From Pseudomonas veronii (GTDB taxonomy: Bacteria > Pseudomonadota > Gammaproteobacteria > Pseudomonadales > Pseudomonadaceae): DNA of 64,000 nucleotides. Within the stretch, counting starts at the first letter, position 1. Each line of letters opens with the position of its first letter. Position numbers and translations under genes: made by a program. The DNA lies in assembly GCF_001439695.1 (NCBI RefSeq), contig NZ_JYLL01000018.1, positions 50,612-114,611 of the forward strand. The letters run 5' to 3'. The notes under the pieces were generated by a model. It was not told where the DNA came from and ran no database searches. It was given only the letters and a program-made list of their open reading frames with translations. Below are positions 24,473 through 34,142 of the stretch, piece after piece.

Positions 24473-27400
24473 ACCTGTCCGGACCTTTCATTCGCCGCCC
24501 GGTCGCGACCATGCTGTTGAGCCTGGCGATCATGTTGCTGGGCGGTGTCAGCTTCAATCTGCTGCCGGTGTCGCCGCTGCCGCAGATCGACTTCCCGGTG
24601 ATCGTGGTGTCGGCCAGCCTGCCCGGCGCCAGCCCCGAGGTGATGGCGTCCACCGTGGCCACGCCGCTGGAGCGCTCGTTCGGCGCGATTGCCGGTATTA
24701 CCACCATGAGCAGTTCGTCGAGCCAGGGTTCGACCCGGGTGATCCTGGCGTTCGATTCCGACCGTGATATCAACGGCGCGGCGCGGGAAGTGCAGGCGGC
24801 GATCAACGCTTCGCGCAACCTGCTGCCCAGCGGTATGCGCAGCATGCCGACCTACAAGAAGATCAACCCGTCGCAGGCGCCGATCATGGTGCTGTCGCTG
24901 ACCTCGGACGTATTGCAGAAGGGCCAGCTGTACGACCTGGCGTCGACCATCCTGTCGCAAAGCCTGTCCCAGGTGCCGGGCGTGGGTGAAGTGCAGATCG
25001 GCGGCAGTTCCCTGCCGGCGGTGCGGATCGAACTCGAACCCAAGGCCCTCGACCAGTACGGCGTGGCCCTCGACGATGTGCGCAACACCATCGCCAACGC
25101 CAACCAGCGTCGGCCCAAGGGTTCCCTGGAAGACGCCGAGCGCAACTGGCAGATCCAGGCCAACGACCAGCTGGAAAAAGCCAAGGACTATGAACCGCTG
25201 CTGATCCGCTACCAGAACGGCGCGGCCCTGCGCCTGGGCGATGTGGCGAAGATCAGCGACGGTGTGGAAGACCGCTACAACAGCGGCTTCTTCAACAACG
25301 ACTCGGCCGTGCTGCTGGTGATCAACCGCCAGTCCGGTGCCAACATCATCGAGACCGTCCGGCAGATCAAGGCGCAGTTGCCGGCATTGCAGGCGGTGCT
25401 GCCGTCCAGCGTCAAGCTGAGCCTGGCGATGGATCGCTCGCCGGTGATCACCGCCACCCTGCACGAGGCCGAGATGACCTTGCTGATTGCCGTAGGGCTG
25501 GTGATCCTGGTGGTCTACCTGTTCCTCGGTAACTTCCGTGCGTCGCTGATTCCAACCCTGGCGGTGCCGGTGTCGCTGGTCGGCACCTTCGCGGTGATGT
25601 ATCTGTTCGGTTTCTCGCTGAACAACTTCTCGCTGATGGCGCTGATCCTCGCCACCGGCCTGGTGGTGGACGATGCCATCGTGGTGCTGGAGAACATTTC
25701 CCGGCATATCGACGAGGGCGTGCCGCCGATGAAGGCGGCGTACCTGGGCGCCAAGGAAGTTGGCTTTACCTTGCTGTCGATGAACGTGTCGCTGGTGGCG
25801 GTGTTCCTGTCCATCCTGTTCATGGGCGGGATCGTCACCAGCCTGTTCCGTGAGTTTTCCATCACCTTGTCGGCGGCGATCATCGTGTCGCTGGTGGTCT
25901 CGCTGACCCTCACGCCGATGCTCTGCGCGCGTTGGCTCAAGCCTCATATCAAAGGCCAACTGACCGGTTTGCAGCGTTGGAGCCAGAAGGTCAACGACCG
26001 CATGGTCTCGGCCTACGCCACCAGCCTGGACTGGGTGCTGCGCCATCGGCGCCTGACCTTGCTCAGCCTGCTGATCACGGTGGGGGTGAATATCGCGCTG
26101 TATGTGGTGGTGCCGAAAACCTTCATGCCCCAGCAGGACACCGGGCAATTGATCGGCTTTGTGCGCGGCGACGATGGGCTGTCGTTCAGCGTGATGCAGC
26201 CGAAGATGGAGATTTTCCGCAAGGCCGTGTTGCAAGACCCGGCGGTGCTCAGCGTGGCCGGTTTCATCGGCGGCAACAGCGGCACCAACAACGCGGTGAT
26301 GCTGGTTCGACTCAAGCCCATCAGCGAGCGCAAGGTCTCCGCCCAGGCGGTGATCGAGCGTCTGCGCAAGAACGTGCCCTTGGTGCCGGGCGGGCGGCTG
26401 TTCCTGATGGCTGACCAGGACCTGCAATTCGGTGGCGGGCGTGACCAGACCAGTGCGCAGTATTCCTACATCCTGCAAAGCGGTGATCTGTCTGCGCTGC
26501 GCCTGTGGTACCCGAAGGTCGTGGCCGCACTGCGTGCGTTACCCGAACTCACCGCCATCGACGCCCGCGAAGGCCGGGGCGCGGCCCAGGTGACGCTGGT
26601 CGTCGACCGCGACCAGGCCAAGCGCCTGGGTATCGACATGAACATGGTCACCGCGGTGCTGAACAACGCCTACAGCCAGCGGCAGATCTCCACGATCTAT
26701 GACAGCCTCAACCAGTATCAGGTGGTGATGGAGGTCAACCCGAAATACGCCCAGGACCCGATCACCCTGAACCAGATGCAGGTGATCACCTCCACGGGCG
26801 CGCGGGTGCCGTTGTCGACCATTGCCCATTATGAGAGCAGCCTGGCGGACGACCGGGTCAGCCACGAAGGCCAGTTCGCCTCGGAAAACATCGCCTTCGA
26901 CATAGCGCCCGGCGTGACGGTGGAGCAGGGCACTGCGGCCATCGAGCGGGCGATTGCCAAGGTGGGCTTGCCGGAGGACGTCATCGCCAAGATGGCCGGC
27001 ACCGCCGATGCCTTCGCGGCGACCCAGAAGGGCCAGCCGTTCATGATCCTCGGCGCGCTGGTGGCGGTGTACCTGGTGTTGGGTATTCTGTATGAAAGTT
27101 ATATCCACCCGCTGACGATCCTCTCGACCTTGCCGTCGGCCGGCGTCGGAGCCTTGCTCTCCATCTACCTGCTGGGCGGCGAGTTCAGCCTGATCTCCTT
27201 GCTCGGCTTGTTCCTGTTGATCGGGGTGGTGAAGAAAAACGCGATCCTGATGATCGACCTGGCGCTGCAACTGGAGCGCAATGATGGCCTGAGCCCGCTG
27301 GATTCGATTCGCAGCGCCTGCCTGTTGCGTCTGCGGCCGATCCTGATGACCACGCTGGCGGCGATTCTCGGTGCCTTGCCGTTGTTGCTCGGCAGGGCCG

Positions 27401-27576
27401 AAGGTGCGGAAATGCGCCAGCCCCTGGGCCTGACCATTATCGGCGGGCTGGTCTTCAGCCAGATCCTGACCCTTTACACCACCCCGGTGGTTTACCTTTA
27501 TCTCGACCGCGCGCGCCATCGTTTCAACGCTTGGCGCGGCGTGCGTACCGATGCTGCCCTGGACACTGCGCTATGA
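24469..27576 (+). CDS. muxC: RND efflux pump, MdtC/MuxC type
   Basis: A 1035-residue RND transporter, parallel to the preceding gene in length and motifs: GLVVDDAIVVLENISRHIDEG in helix 4 and GVVKKNAILMIDLALQ in helix 10. It should be the second partner of the heterotrimeric pump. The ATG at 24469 overlaps the muxB stop and its own stop overlaps the outer-membrane channel gene, so all four proteins should be made in step. Confidence 0.92.
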   Translation: MNLSGPFIRRPVATMLLSLAIMLLGGVSFNLLPVSPLPQIDFPVIVVSASLPGASPEVMASTVATPLERSFGAIAGITTMSSSSSQGSTRVILAFDSDRDINGAAREVQAAINASRNLLPSGMRSMPTYKKINPSQAPIMVLSLTSDVLQKGQLYDLASTILSQSLSQVPGVGEVQIGGSSLPAVRIELEPKALDQYGVALDDVRNTIANANQRRPKGSLEDAERNWQIQANDQLEKAKDYEPLLIRYQNGAALRLGDVAKISDGVEDRYNSGFFNNDSAVLLVINRQSGANIIETVRQIKAQLPALQAVLPSSVKLSLAMDRSPVITATLHEAEMTLLIAVGLVILVVYLFLGNFRASLIPTLAVPVSLVGTFAVMYLFGFSLNNFSLMALILATGLVVDDAIVVLENISRHIDEGVPPMKAAYLGAKEVGFTLLSMNVSLVAVFLSILFMGGIVTSLFREFSITLSAAIIVSLVVSLTLTPMLCARWLKPHIKGQLTGLQRWSQKVNDRMVSAYATSLDWVLRHRRLTLLSLLITVGVNIALYVVVPKTFMPQQDTGQLIGFVRGDDGLSFSVMQPKMEIFRKAVLQDPAVLSVAGFIGGNSGTNNAVMLVRLKPISERKVSAQAVIERLRKNVPLVPGGRLFLMADQDLQFGGGRDQTSAQYSYILQSGDLSALRLWYPKVVAALRALPELTAIDAREGRGAAQVTLVVDRDQAKRLGIDMNMVTAVLNNAYSQRQISTIYDSLNQYQVVMEVNPKYAQDPITLNQMQVITSTGARVPLSTIAHYESSLADDRVSHEGQFASENIAFDIAPGVTVEQGTAAIERAIAKVGLPEDVIAKMAGTADAFAATQKGQPFMILGALVAVYLVLGILYESYIHPLTILSTLPSAGVGALLSIYLLGGEFSLISLLGLFLLIGVVKKNAILMIDLALQLERNDGLSPLDSIRSACLLRLRPILMTTLAAILGALPLLLGRAEGAEMRQPLGLTIIGGLVFSQILTLYTTPVVYLYLDRARHRFNAWRGVRTDAALDTAL

Positions 27577-29042
27577 CCGATTCAATTTTCGCCACATTGG
27601 CCATGCCCCGTGGTTCCCGCGTCGCCAGCCTGGTGCTCTGCGGGGTGTTGCTCAGCGCTTGCGCCGTCGGCCCCGACTACACGCGCCCGGAGGTCATCGA
27701 GCCGGCGCAGTTCAAGCAAGCCCAGGGCTGGCGCCAGGCTACGCCGAGCGATGCGCTGGCCCGTGGCGCCTGGTGGGAGCTGTACGGCGACCGTCAACTC
27801 AATGACCTCGTGGTCCGGCTGAACAACGCCAACCAGACCGTCGCCCAGGCCGAAGCGCGCTTCCGCCAGGCCCAGGCGCTGGTGCGCAGTTCCCGTGGGG
27901 CGTTTTACCCGACGGTGGACCTGAGCGTCGGGAAAACCCGCGCCAGCCAAGGCACCGGCAGCAGCAACGCCAGCCTCAGCAGTTCCAGCAGCGGCATCCG
28001 CGACACCCTCAACGCGCAGTTGGGCGTGAGCTGGGAAGCCGATGTCTGGGGCAAGTTGCGCCGGGGCCTGGAAGCCAAAGAGGCCAGCGCCGAAGCCAGC
28101 TCGGCGGACCTGGCCGCGATGCGCTTGAGCCAGCAGTCGGAGTTGGTGCAAAGCTACCTGCAACTGCGCGTCATGGATGAGCAAACCCGGTTGCTGCAAG
28201 CCACGCTGGACACCTACCAGCGCTCCCTGCAAATGACCGAAAACCAATACCGCGCCGGCGTCTCCGGCAAGGAAGCCGTGGCCCAGGCGCAAACCCAGCT
28301 CAAGTCCACCCAGGCCAGCCTGATCGACCTGATCTGGCAGCGTGCCCAGCTGGAAAACGCCATCGCCGTGTTGATCGGCGAGGCGCCGGCCAACTTCAAC
28401 CTGGCCGTGAGCAAGGACATTCCGGCCTTGCCGCAGATTCCGGTGAGCCTGCCGTCGCAATTGCTCGAACGGCGCCCGGACATCGCCTCGGCCGAACGCT
28501 CGGTGATCGCCGCCAACGCCAATATCGGCGTGGCCAAGGCCGCCTATTACCCGGACCTGAGCCTGAGCCTGGCTGGCGGTTATTCCAGCAGCACCTATTC
28601 AGACTGGATCAGCCTGCCGAACCGCTTCTGGTCGGTCGGGCCGAAACTGGCGATGACCCTGTTCGACGGCGGCCAGCGCTCGGCGGAAGTCGACCGCACC
28701 GTGGCCAGTTACGATGAAACCGTGGCCAAGTACCGCCAGACCGTGCTGGATGGTTTTCGCGAAGTGGAAAACTACATGGTCCAGCTCAAGGTGCTGGAAG
28801 ACGAAGCCGTGGTCAGCAACGAAGCCCTGGAGGCCGCTCGCGAATCGCTGCGCTTGACCCAGAACCAATACAAAGCGGGGCTGATCGCTTACCTGGATGT
28901 GGTCACCGTGCAGGCGACGGCGCTGAGTAACGAACGCACCGTGCTGACCTTGCTGCAGACGCGATTGGTGGCCAGCGTGCAACTGATCGCCGCGTTGGGC
29001 GGTGGTTGGGATGGGCAGACTCAAGTGGCGGAAAAGGAGTGA
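27573..29042 (+). CDS. opmB: Outer-membrane efflux lipoprotein (OprM/NodT family)
   Basis: A 489-residue TolC-like channel. A lipobox, LVLCGVLLSACAVGPDYTRP, indicates a lipidated Cys at about residue 29. Two similar halves each carry the long coiled hairpins of the family (for example SEAR/AEARFRQAQALVRSSRGAFYP and later AARESLRLTQNQYKAGLIAY). The ATG at 27573 overlaps the muxC stop (ATGA); the frame extending upstream is the muxC tail read in another frame. Confidence 0.92.
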   Translation: MTDSIFATLAMPRGSRVASLVLCGVLLSACAVGPDYTRPEVIEPAQFKQAQGWRQATPSDALARGAWWELYGDRQLNDLVVRLNNANQTVAQAEARFRQAQALVRSSRGAFYPTVDLSVGKTRASQGTGSSNASLSSSSSGIRDTLNAQLGVSWEADVWGKLRRGLEAKEASAEASSADLAAMRLSQQSELVQSYLQLRVMDEQTRLLQATLDTYQRSLQMTENQYRAGVSGKEAVAQAQTQLKSTQASLIDLIWQRAQLENAIAVLIGEAPANFNLAVSKDIPALPQIPVSLPSQLLERRPDIASAERSVIAANANIGVAKAAYYPDLSLSLAGGYSSSTYSDWISLPNRFWSVGPKLAMTLFDGGQRSAEVDRTVASYDETVAKYRQTVLDGFREVENYMVQLKVLEDEAVVSNEALEAARESLRLTQNQYKAGLIAYLDVVTVQATALSNERTVLTLLQTRLVASVQLIAALGGGWDGQTQVAEKE

Positions 29043-29194
29043 AGTCCGGGCCTTTTTGAATGGGCAGATTGACCTCAAAATGCCGGTGCTGGTCCTATTA
29101 TAATTAATCGCCTGTTCAATAATTATTCTCGCTACAATCCGCGGCTTTGCCACCCGGGGCGGGTGTTTACAACCCGTCGCTCTCGAGAAGTTCC

Positions 29195-31291
29195 ATGCTC
29201 ATCGGTAGTTATTCTCCCTCTCTGGTCGTGATCTCCCTGTTCGTCGCGGTGCTTGCTTCCTACACCGCGCTCGACCTCTCCGGTCGCATCGCCACGGCCA
29301 AGGGTCGCGCCATCTACTTGTGGATGCTGGGCGGGGCATTGGCCATGGGCGTGGGCGTGTGGTCCATGCACTTTATCGGCATGTTGGCGCTCAGGCTGCC
29401 GTTCGCCCTGGGTTTTGACCTGGACATTACCGCGTTGTCGCTGTTGATCGCGGTGTTGTCCTGCGGCTTTGCCTTGTGGCTGGTCAGCCAGCAGCGCCTG
29501 CCTATGTGGCAACTGGGGTTTGGCGCGCTGATCATGGGCGCCGGCATCAGCAGCATGCATTACACCGGCATGGCCGCGATGCGGATGCTGCCGGGCATCG
29601 ATTACGACCCCGCGTTGTTTGGCGCCTCGTTGCTGATCGCGGTGGCGGCGTCTGGCGCGGCACTGTGGATCGCCTTCAATCTGCGGCGCAACACGCCTTA
29701 TGTGCGTCTGGCGCGCGGTGGCGCCGCCGTGGTGATGGGCGTGGCCATCGTCGGCATGCACTACACCGGCATGGCGGCGGCGCGTTTTGCCGACGACAGT
29801 TTCTGCGGCGCCGCGCTGACCGGCTTGAGCGGCAAGGGCCTGGATAACCTGGTGTTGGTCACCAGCCTGGCCGTGCTGGTTATCGCGCTGCTCACGTCGT
29901 TGCTCGACGCGCGCCTGGAGGCGCGTACCGCGGTGCTGGCCGACTCGCTGACGTTGGCCAATCAGGAACTGACCCACCTGGCCCTGCACGACACCCTGAC
30001 CGGCCTGCCCAATCGCACCCTGCTCGCCGACCGGATTCAGCAAGCCATGCAGGCGGTGAAAGAGCAGGGCGGTTGCCTGGCCCTGATGTTTATCGACCTG
30101 GACGGCTTCAAGCCGGTCAACGATGCCTTCGGCCATCACATGGGCGACCAGTTGTTGCGCGAAGTCAGCCAGCGCCTGCGTGAAGATCTGCGCAGCCAGG
30201 ACACCCTGGCGCGCATCGGCGGAGATGAGTTTGTGCTGCTGGTGCAACTGACGCAGCCCAATGATGCCCTGGGCCTTGCCGAACGCCAGGTGGTGCTGAT
30301 CAATCGCGCGTTCCAGGTGGCCGAACACGTGCTGAAAATTTCAGCCAGTGTGGGTATCGCGATGTTCCCGGGCAACGGCAGTACGCCCCAGGAACTGCTG
30401 ATGAACGCCGACGCCGCGATGTACCACGCCAAGGGCATGGGCAAGAATGGCTACAGCTTCTTCGATGTGTCGATGAACTCTAACGCGCGCAAGCAACTGC
30501 AGTTGTTGCAGGACTTGCGCAACGCAGTCGAGCAGCAGCAGTTCCGCTTGTACTACCAGCCCAAGTTCGACGCCGTCAGCGGTGCCCCGATAGGCGCCGA
30601 AGCCTTGCTGCGCTGGGAGCATCCGCAAGAGGGCTTGTTGCTGCCGGCGGCCTTTATCGAGCTGGCGGAAAAGACCGGGCTGATCATTCCGATTGGCGAG
30701 TGGGTGCTTGACGAAGCCTGCCGTCAGATGCGCGTGTGGTACGCCCAGGGTTATGAAGACTGGCGAATCGCGGTGAACCTGTCGGCGTTGCAGTTTTGCC
30801 ACGCCGGCCTGGTCAAGAGTGTCGCCACCGCGTTGGATCGCCACCAGTTGCCGGCCAACAGCCTGACGCTGGAGATTACCGAAACCACCGCTATGAGTGA
30901 TGCCGATGCGAGCATGACGGTGTTGCAGCAGCTGTCGGAAATGGGGGTCGATCTGTCCATCGATGACTTCGGCACCGGCTATTCCAGCCTGATGTACCTC
31001 AAGCGCCTGCCGGCCAACGAACTGAAGATCGACCGTGGCTTTGTGCGAGACCTGGAACATGACGGCGACGACGCCGCCATCGTCTCGGCCATCGTCGCCC
31101 TGGGCCAGGCCCTTGGGCTGCGGATTGTCGCTGAAGGGGTGGAAACCGATGTCCAGCAGAGCTTCCTCACCCGCCTGGGGTGCAACGCGTTGCAGGGCTA
31201 TTTGCTCGGGCATCCGTTACCGGCGGATGGCTTCATGGCCGACATCCTGCGGGCACAAGCAGCGCTGGCGCCTGACAAGCAGCGTGCTTGA
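29195..31291 (+). CDS. MHYT-GGDEF-EAL membrane protein (cyclic di-GMP turnover)
   Basis: A 698-residue protein. The N-terminal 240 residues form an MHYT sensor with seven or so helices and three motifs, MHFIGMLAL, MHYTGMAAM and MHYTGMAAA, proposed to bind copper or sense gases. A GGDEF domain follows with an intact active site (RIGGDEFVLLV), then an EAL domain with EALLRWEHP and DDFGTGYSSL intact. It could make or degrade cyclic di-GMP; many such tandem proteins favour one activity. ATG at 29195 is preferred to the upstream in-frame codon since the membrane region begins there. Confidence 0.92.
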   Translation: MLIGSYSPSLVVISLFVAVLASYTALDLSGRIATAKGRAIYLWMLGGALAMGVGVWSMHFIGMLALRLPFALGFDLDITALSLLIAVLSCGFALWLVSQQRLPMWQLGFGALIMGAGISSMHYTGMAAMRMLPGIDYDPALFGASLLIAVAASGAALWIAFNLRRNTPYVRLARGGAAVVMGVAIVGMHYTGMAAARFADDSFCGAALTGLSGKGLDNLVLVTSLAVLVIALLTSLLDARLEARTAVLADSLTLANQELTHLALHDTLTGLPNRTLLADRIQQAMQAVKEQGGCLALMFIDLDGFKPVNDAFGHHMGDQLLREVSQRLREDLRSQDTLARIGGDEFVLLVQLTQPNDALGLAERQVVLINRAFQVAEHVLKISASVGIAMFPGNGSTPQELLMNADAAMYHAKGMGKNGYSFFDVSMNSNARKQLQLLQDLRNAVEQQQFRLYYQPKFDAVSGAPIGAEALLRWEHPQEGLLLPAAFIELAEKTGLIIPIGEWVLDEACRQMRVWYAQGYEDWRIAVNLSALQFCHAGLVKSVATALDRHQLPANSLTLEITETTAMSDADASMTVLQQLSEMGVDLSIDDFGTGYSSLMYLKRLPANELKIDRGFVRDLEHDGDDAAIVSAIVALGQALGLRIVAEGVETDVQQSFLTRLGCNALQGYLLGHPLPADGFMADILRAQAALAPDKQRA

Positions 31292-31345
31292 CGGGTATTC
31301 TTGGGGCCAACTCTAAACATTTGGTTGATTCAGGAGAGCGTAGGC

Positions 31346-32092
31346 ATGGACAAAGTCCTCATCATCACCGGGGGCGGTCGTGGGATTGGCGCCGCGACGG
31401 CATTGCTGGCGGCTCGCCAGGGCTATCGCATTTGCATCAACTTCCAGTCGGACGAAGAGGCCGCTCATCGCGTGCTCGACCAGGTCCGCGCGCTGGGTGC
31501 CCAGGCCATTGCGGTGCGCGCCGATGTGAGCATCGAGGATGAGGTGATCGCGCTGTTCCATCGTGTTGACAACGAGCTGGGGCGGGTGACGGCACTGGTC
31601 AACAATGCCGGCACCGTGGGGCATAAATCCCGTGTTGATGAAATGTCCGAGTTCCGCATCCTGAAGATCATGAAGACCAACGTGCTCGGCCCGATTCTGT
31701 GCGCCAAGCACGCGGTGCTGCGTATGTCGCCCCGGCATGGTGGGCAGGGCGGCAGCATCGTCAATGTGTCGTCGGTGGCGGCGCGCCTCGGTTCGCCGGG
31801 TGAATATGTCGACTACGCCGCCTCCAAGGGCGCGCTGGACAGCTTTACCATCGGGCTGGCGAAGGAAGTGGCGGGCGAGGGCATTCGTGTCAACGCGGTG
31901 CGCCCCGGCTATATCTACACCGACTTCCATGCCCTGAGCGGTGATCCGGACCGGGTCAGCAAGCTGGAGTCCGGGATTCCCATGGCCCGTGGCGGCCGGC
32001 CGGACGAGGTGGCGGAGGCGATTGTCTGGTTGTTGTCGGACAAGGCGTCCTATGCCACCGGGACGTTCGTCGACCTGGGCGGCGGTCGTTGA
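31346..32092 (+). CDS. Short-chain dehydrogenase/reductase
   Basis: A 248-residue classical SDR. The cofactor motif TGGGRGIGAATA is near residue 9, NNAG in LVNNAGTVG, catalytic Ser in VNVSSVAARLGS and YxxxK as YVDYAASKGA. RDxxxx-type features for NADP preference are not clear. AGGAG lies before the ATG at 31346. The substrate is unknown; it is converged upon by the unknown 154-residue gene. Confidence 0.88.
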   Translation: MDKVLIITGGGRGIGAATALLAARQGYRICINFQSDEEAAHRVLDQVRALGAQAIAVRADVSIEDEVIALFHRVDNELGRVTALVNNAGTVGHKSRVDEMSEFRILKIMKTNVLGPILCAKHAVLRMSPRHGGQGGSIVNVSSVAARLGSPGEYVDYAASKGALDSFTIGLAKEVAGEGIRVNAVRPGYIYTDFHALSGDPDRVSKLESGIPMARGGRPDEVAEAIVWLLSDKASYATGTFVDLGGGR

Positions 32093-32104
32093 GGCCCTCG
32101 GCCT

Positions 32105-32569
32105 TCAGCTCGGCAGATGGCGCAGCACTTCATAACCTTTAAAGGAAAACGCCTTGAGCCGGCTGGCTTCGGAGTTTTCCAGGGTGCCATAGCCGTCGTT
32201 GAAGAAACCGTCGATACGCCCGTTGCGGGCCTGGCTGCCGTGCAAGGTGTGGTCGTTGAGGTTATCGACAAAGCGCAGCACTTGTTCCAGGTTGTAGGCC
32301 GCGCCCGCCCGTGCATTGGCGTCTGTATTGGATAGGCCCCAGTCACCGACCTGCTGCTTGAGGTCGTCGCCGATCGCGTAACTGTCGCGGCCTTGCAGGA
32401 AGTGCGTCATGACCGGGCTCTGGTCGATGATCTGCTGTGCCGAGCGCAGGTCGCCGGCCGGTCGGTCCAGCGGAGCGTACATCTCGCGAACCTGCTTTTG
32501 TTCGACGGCACGCATGTAGTTGGGCGGGATGGGCAGGTGTGCAAGCCTTGGGGGTACAGAAACGCTCAT
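32105..32569 (-). CDS. Unrecognised 154-residue protein
   Basis: I do not recognise this protein. It is soluble, without signal peptide or membrane segment, and starts MSVSVPPRLAHLPIPPNYM after a GGTTTCC-rich leader (AGGTTTCC on its strand). The C-terminal half has ARNGRIDGFFNDGYGTLEN, with an EF-hand-like run of acidic and Asn/Gly residues that may be coincidental. Base use is similar to its neighbours. It lies between the SDR and MocR genes, and shares the latter's strand, 70 bp downstream of it. Confidence 0.6.
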   Translation of the reverse strand: MSVSVPPRLAHLPIPPNYMRAVEQKQVREMYAPLDRPAGDLRSAQQIIDQSPVMTHFLQGRDSYAIGDDLKQQVGDWGLSNTDANARAGAAYNLEQVLRFVDNLNDHTLHGSQARNGRIDGFFNDGYGTLENSEASRLKAFSFKGYEVLRHLPS

Positions 32570-32638
32570 AGGAAACCTCCAGTTCGAACCAGGAATAGTG
32601 AGTGTCCTGTGTGGTACGTGCGTCGATCTGGTTCCGCG

Positions 32639-34048
32639 TCAAAACGAGCGCACAATGCGTCCCAACGTCTCCATCGCTTTTTCCGATGCTTCCGACCACG
32701 GGCTGCCGTAGTTCAGGCGGATACAGTTCCTGAAACGCTGGGTCGCCGAAAAAATCGGCCCCGGCGCGATGCTGATGCCCTGGGCCAAGGCCATCTGGAA
32801 TAACTTCAATGAATCCGTCTGCTCCGGCAATTCCAGCCAGAGGAAATACCCGCCGGCCGGCTGGCTGACCCGCGTCTGCGCCGGAAAATACCGGGCAATG
32901 GCCGCGAGCATGGCGCTTTGCTGTTCTTCCAGGGCGTAGCGCAATTTGCGCAAGTGCCGGTCATAGCCGCCATGTTGCAGGTAGTCGGCAATCGCCGCCT
33001 GGGCGGGCATCGACGGGCACAACGAGGTCATCAGCTTCAAACGCTCGACCTTCTGCGCATAGCGCCCGGCCGCCACCCAGCCAATGCGATAACCCGGTGC
33101 GAGGCTCTTGGCGAAGGAGCCGCAGTGCATCACCAGGCCCTCGGTGTCGAAGGCCTTGGCGGGTTTCGGTGCCTGTTGTCCGTAGTACAACTCTGCGTAG
33201 ACGTCGTCCTCGATCAACGGCACCTGATGGCGGCGCAGCAGCTCCACCAATTCCTGTTTCTTCGCTTCCGGCAGCGTGGCGCCCATGGGGTTCTGGAAAC
33301 TGGTCATGGTCCAACAGGCTTTGATCGGGTAGCGCTCCAGACTTTGCGCCAGGGCGTTGAGGTCGATGCCGTCACGCGGATGCACGGGGATTTCCACCGC
33401 TTTGAGTTTCAGGCGTTCGAGCACTTGCAGGCAGGCATAAAACGCCGGCGCTTCAATGGCCACCAGATCGCCCGGCTCGGTGACGGCCTGCAGGCACAGG
33501 TTCAGGGCTTCGAGGGCGCCGTTGGTGATCAGCAGCTCTTCCATCGGCAACATCAGGCCACCGACCATATAACGCAGGGCAATCTGCCGGCGCAGTTGCG
33601 GGTTGCCCGGCGACATGTCGGTAACCACCAGGCGCGGGTCCATCTCACGGGCGGCGCTGGCCAGGGAGCGGGCCAGGCGGGGCAGCGGGAACAGCATCGG
33701 GCTGGGGAAGGCCGAGCCGAACGGTACGGTATTCGGGTCTTTGATGGACTCGAGCACCGAGAACACCAATTCGCTCACATCGACTTCGGTGGATTCATGC
33801 ACGTGTTCACTCACCACCGGTTCGGAGAACGGGCTGGGCGCATGGGTGTTGACGAAGTAGCCGGAACGCGGTCGTGCCCGGATCAGGCCGCGGCGTTCCA
33901 GCAGGTAGTACGCCTGGAACACCGTGGACGGGCTGACGCCGTAGGTCTGGCTGGCATAGCGCACCGAAGGCACTCGCTGGCCAGGGCCGAGCACGCCGGA
34001 GCGGATCAGTTCTGCGATGTCGTCGGCGAATTTTTCGTAGCGTTTCAT
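32639..34048 (-). CDS. MocR-type transcription regulator (GntR plus aminotransferase fold)
   Basis: A 469-residue fusion. Residues 1-75 are a GntR winged helix (ELIRSGVLGPGQRVPSVRYASQTYGVSPSTV). The rest is a fold-type I aminotransferase-like domain with the PLP lysine in HCGSFAKSLAPGYRIGW and the Asn-Pro motif MTSFQNPMGATLP. MocR proteins use PLP as effector and regulate vitamin B6, GABA or other amine genes. ATG at 34048 is chosen; a TTG three codons upstream is possible. It has no adjacent divergent target gene, so its regulon is unclear. Confidence 0.88.
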   Translation of the reverse strand: MKRYEKFADDIAELIRSGVLGPGQRVPSVRYASQTYGVSPSTVFQAYYLLERRGLIRARPRSGYFVNTHAPSPFSEPVVSEHVHESTEVDVSELVFSVLESIKDPNTVPFGSAFPSPMLFPLPRLARSLASAAREMDPRLVVTDMSPGNPQLRRQIALRYMVGGLMLPMEELLITNGALEALNLCLQAVTEPGDLVAIEAPAFYACLQVLERLKLKAVEIPVHPRDGIDLNALAQSLERYPIKACWTMTSFQNPMGATLPEAKKQELVELLRRHQVPLIEDDVYAELYYGQQAPKPAKAFDTEGLVMHCGSFAKSLAPGYRIGWVAAGRYAQKVERLKLMTSLCPSMPAQAAIADYLQHGGYDRHLRKLRYALEEQQSAMLAAIARYFPAQTRVSQPAGGYFLWLELPEQTDSLKLFQMALAQGISIAPGPIFSATQRFRNCIRLNYGSPWSEASEKAMETLGRIVRSF

Positions 34049-34086
34049 GGTAGCCAAATTAATCTTCTCAAGATGTACGCAGGGCG

Positions 34087-34120
34087 AAATGTGGCCGCCG
34101 GCTGAGCGGCTGCCACATTT
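34087..34120. repeat. REP-like hairpin upstream of the MocR gene
   Basis: AAATGTGGC (34087-34095) and GCCACATTT (34112-34120) form an imperfect larger hairpin between ccoG and the MocR regulator. Its ends resemble the TGTGG ends of REP sequences, so it may be a degenerate REP or a terminator of ccoG. Confidence 0.4.
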
Positions 34121-34142
34121 GATCTCTTATGCCGGCCAACCC

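Noticed and set aside
24400..26478. 692-codon leftward open frame inside the RND genes
   Set aside because: Antisense to two confident RND pumps, low-complexity composition rich in His, Gln, Arg and Asp, no recognisable motif; typical shadow.
29133..29170. Strong sigma70 promoter and terminator before the MHYT gene
   Set aside because: TACAAT and a CACCCG/CGGGTG stem are visible, but no good -35 or T-run accompanies them, so neither was listed as a feature.
32105..32569. Possible EF-hand calcium-binding protein
   Set aside because: Only one weak loop-like run is present and key ligand positions do not match the 12-residue EF loop.
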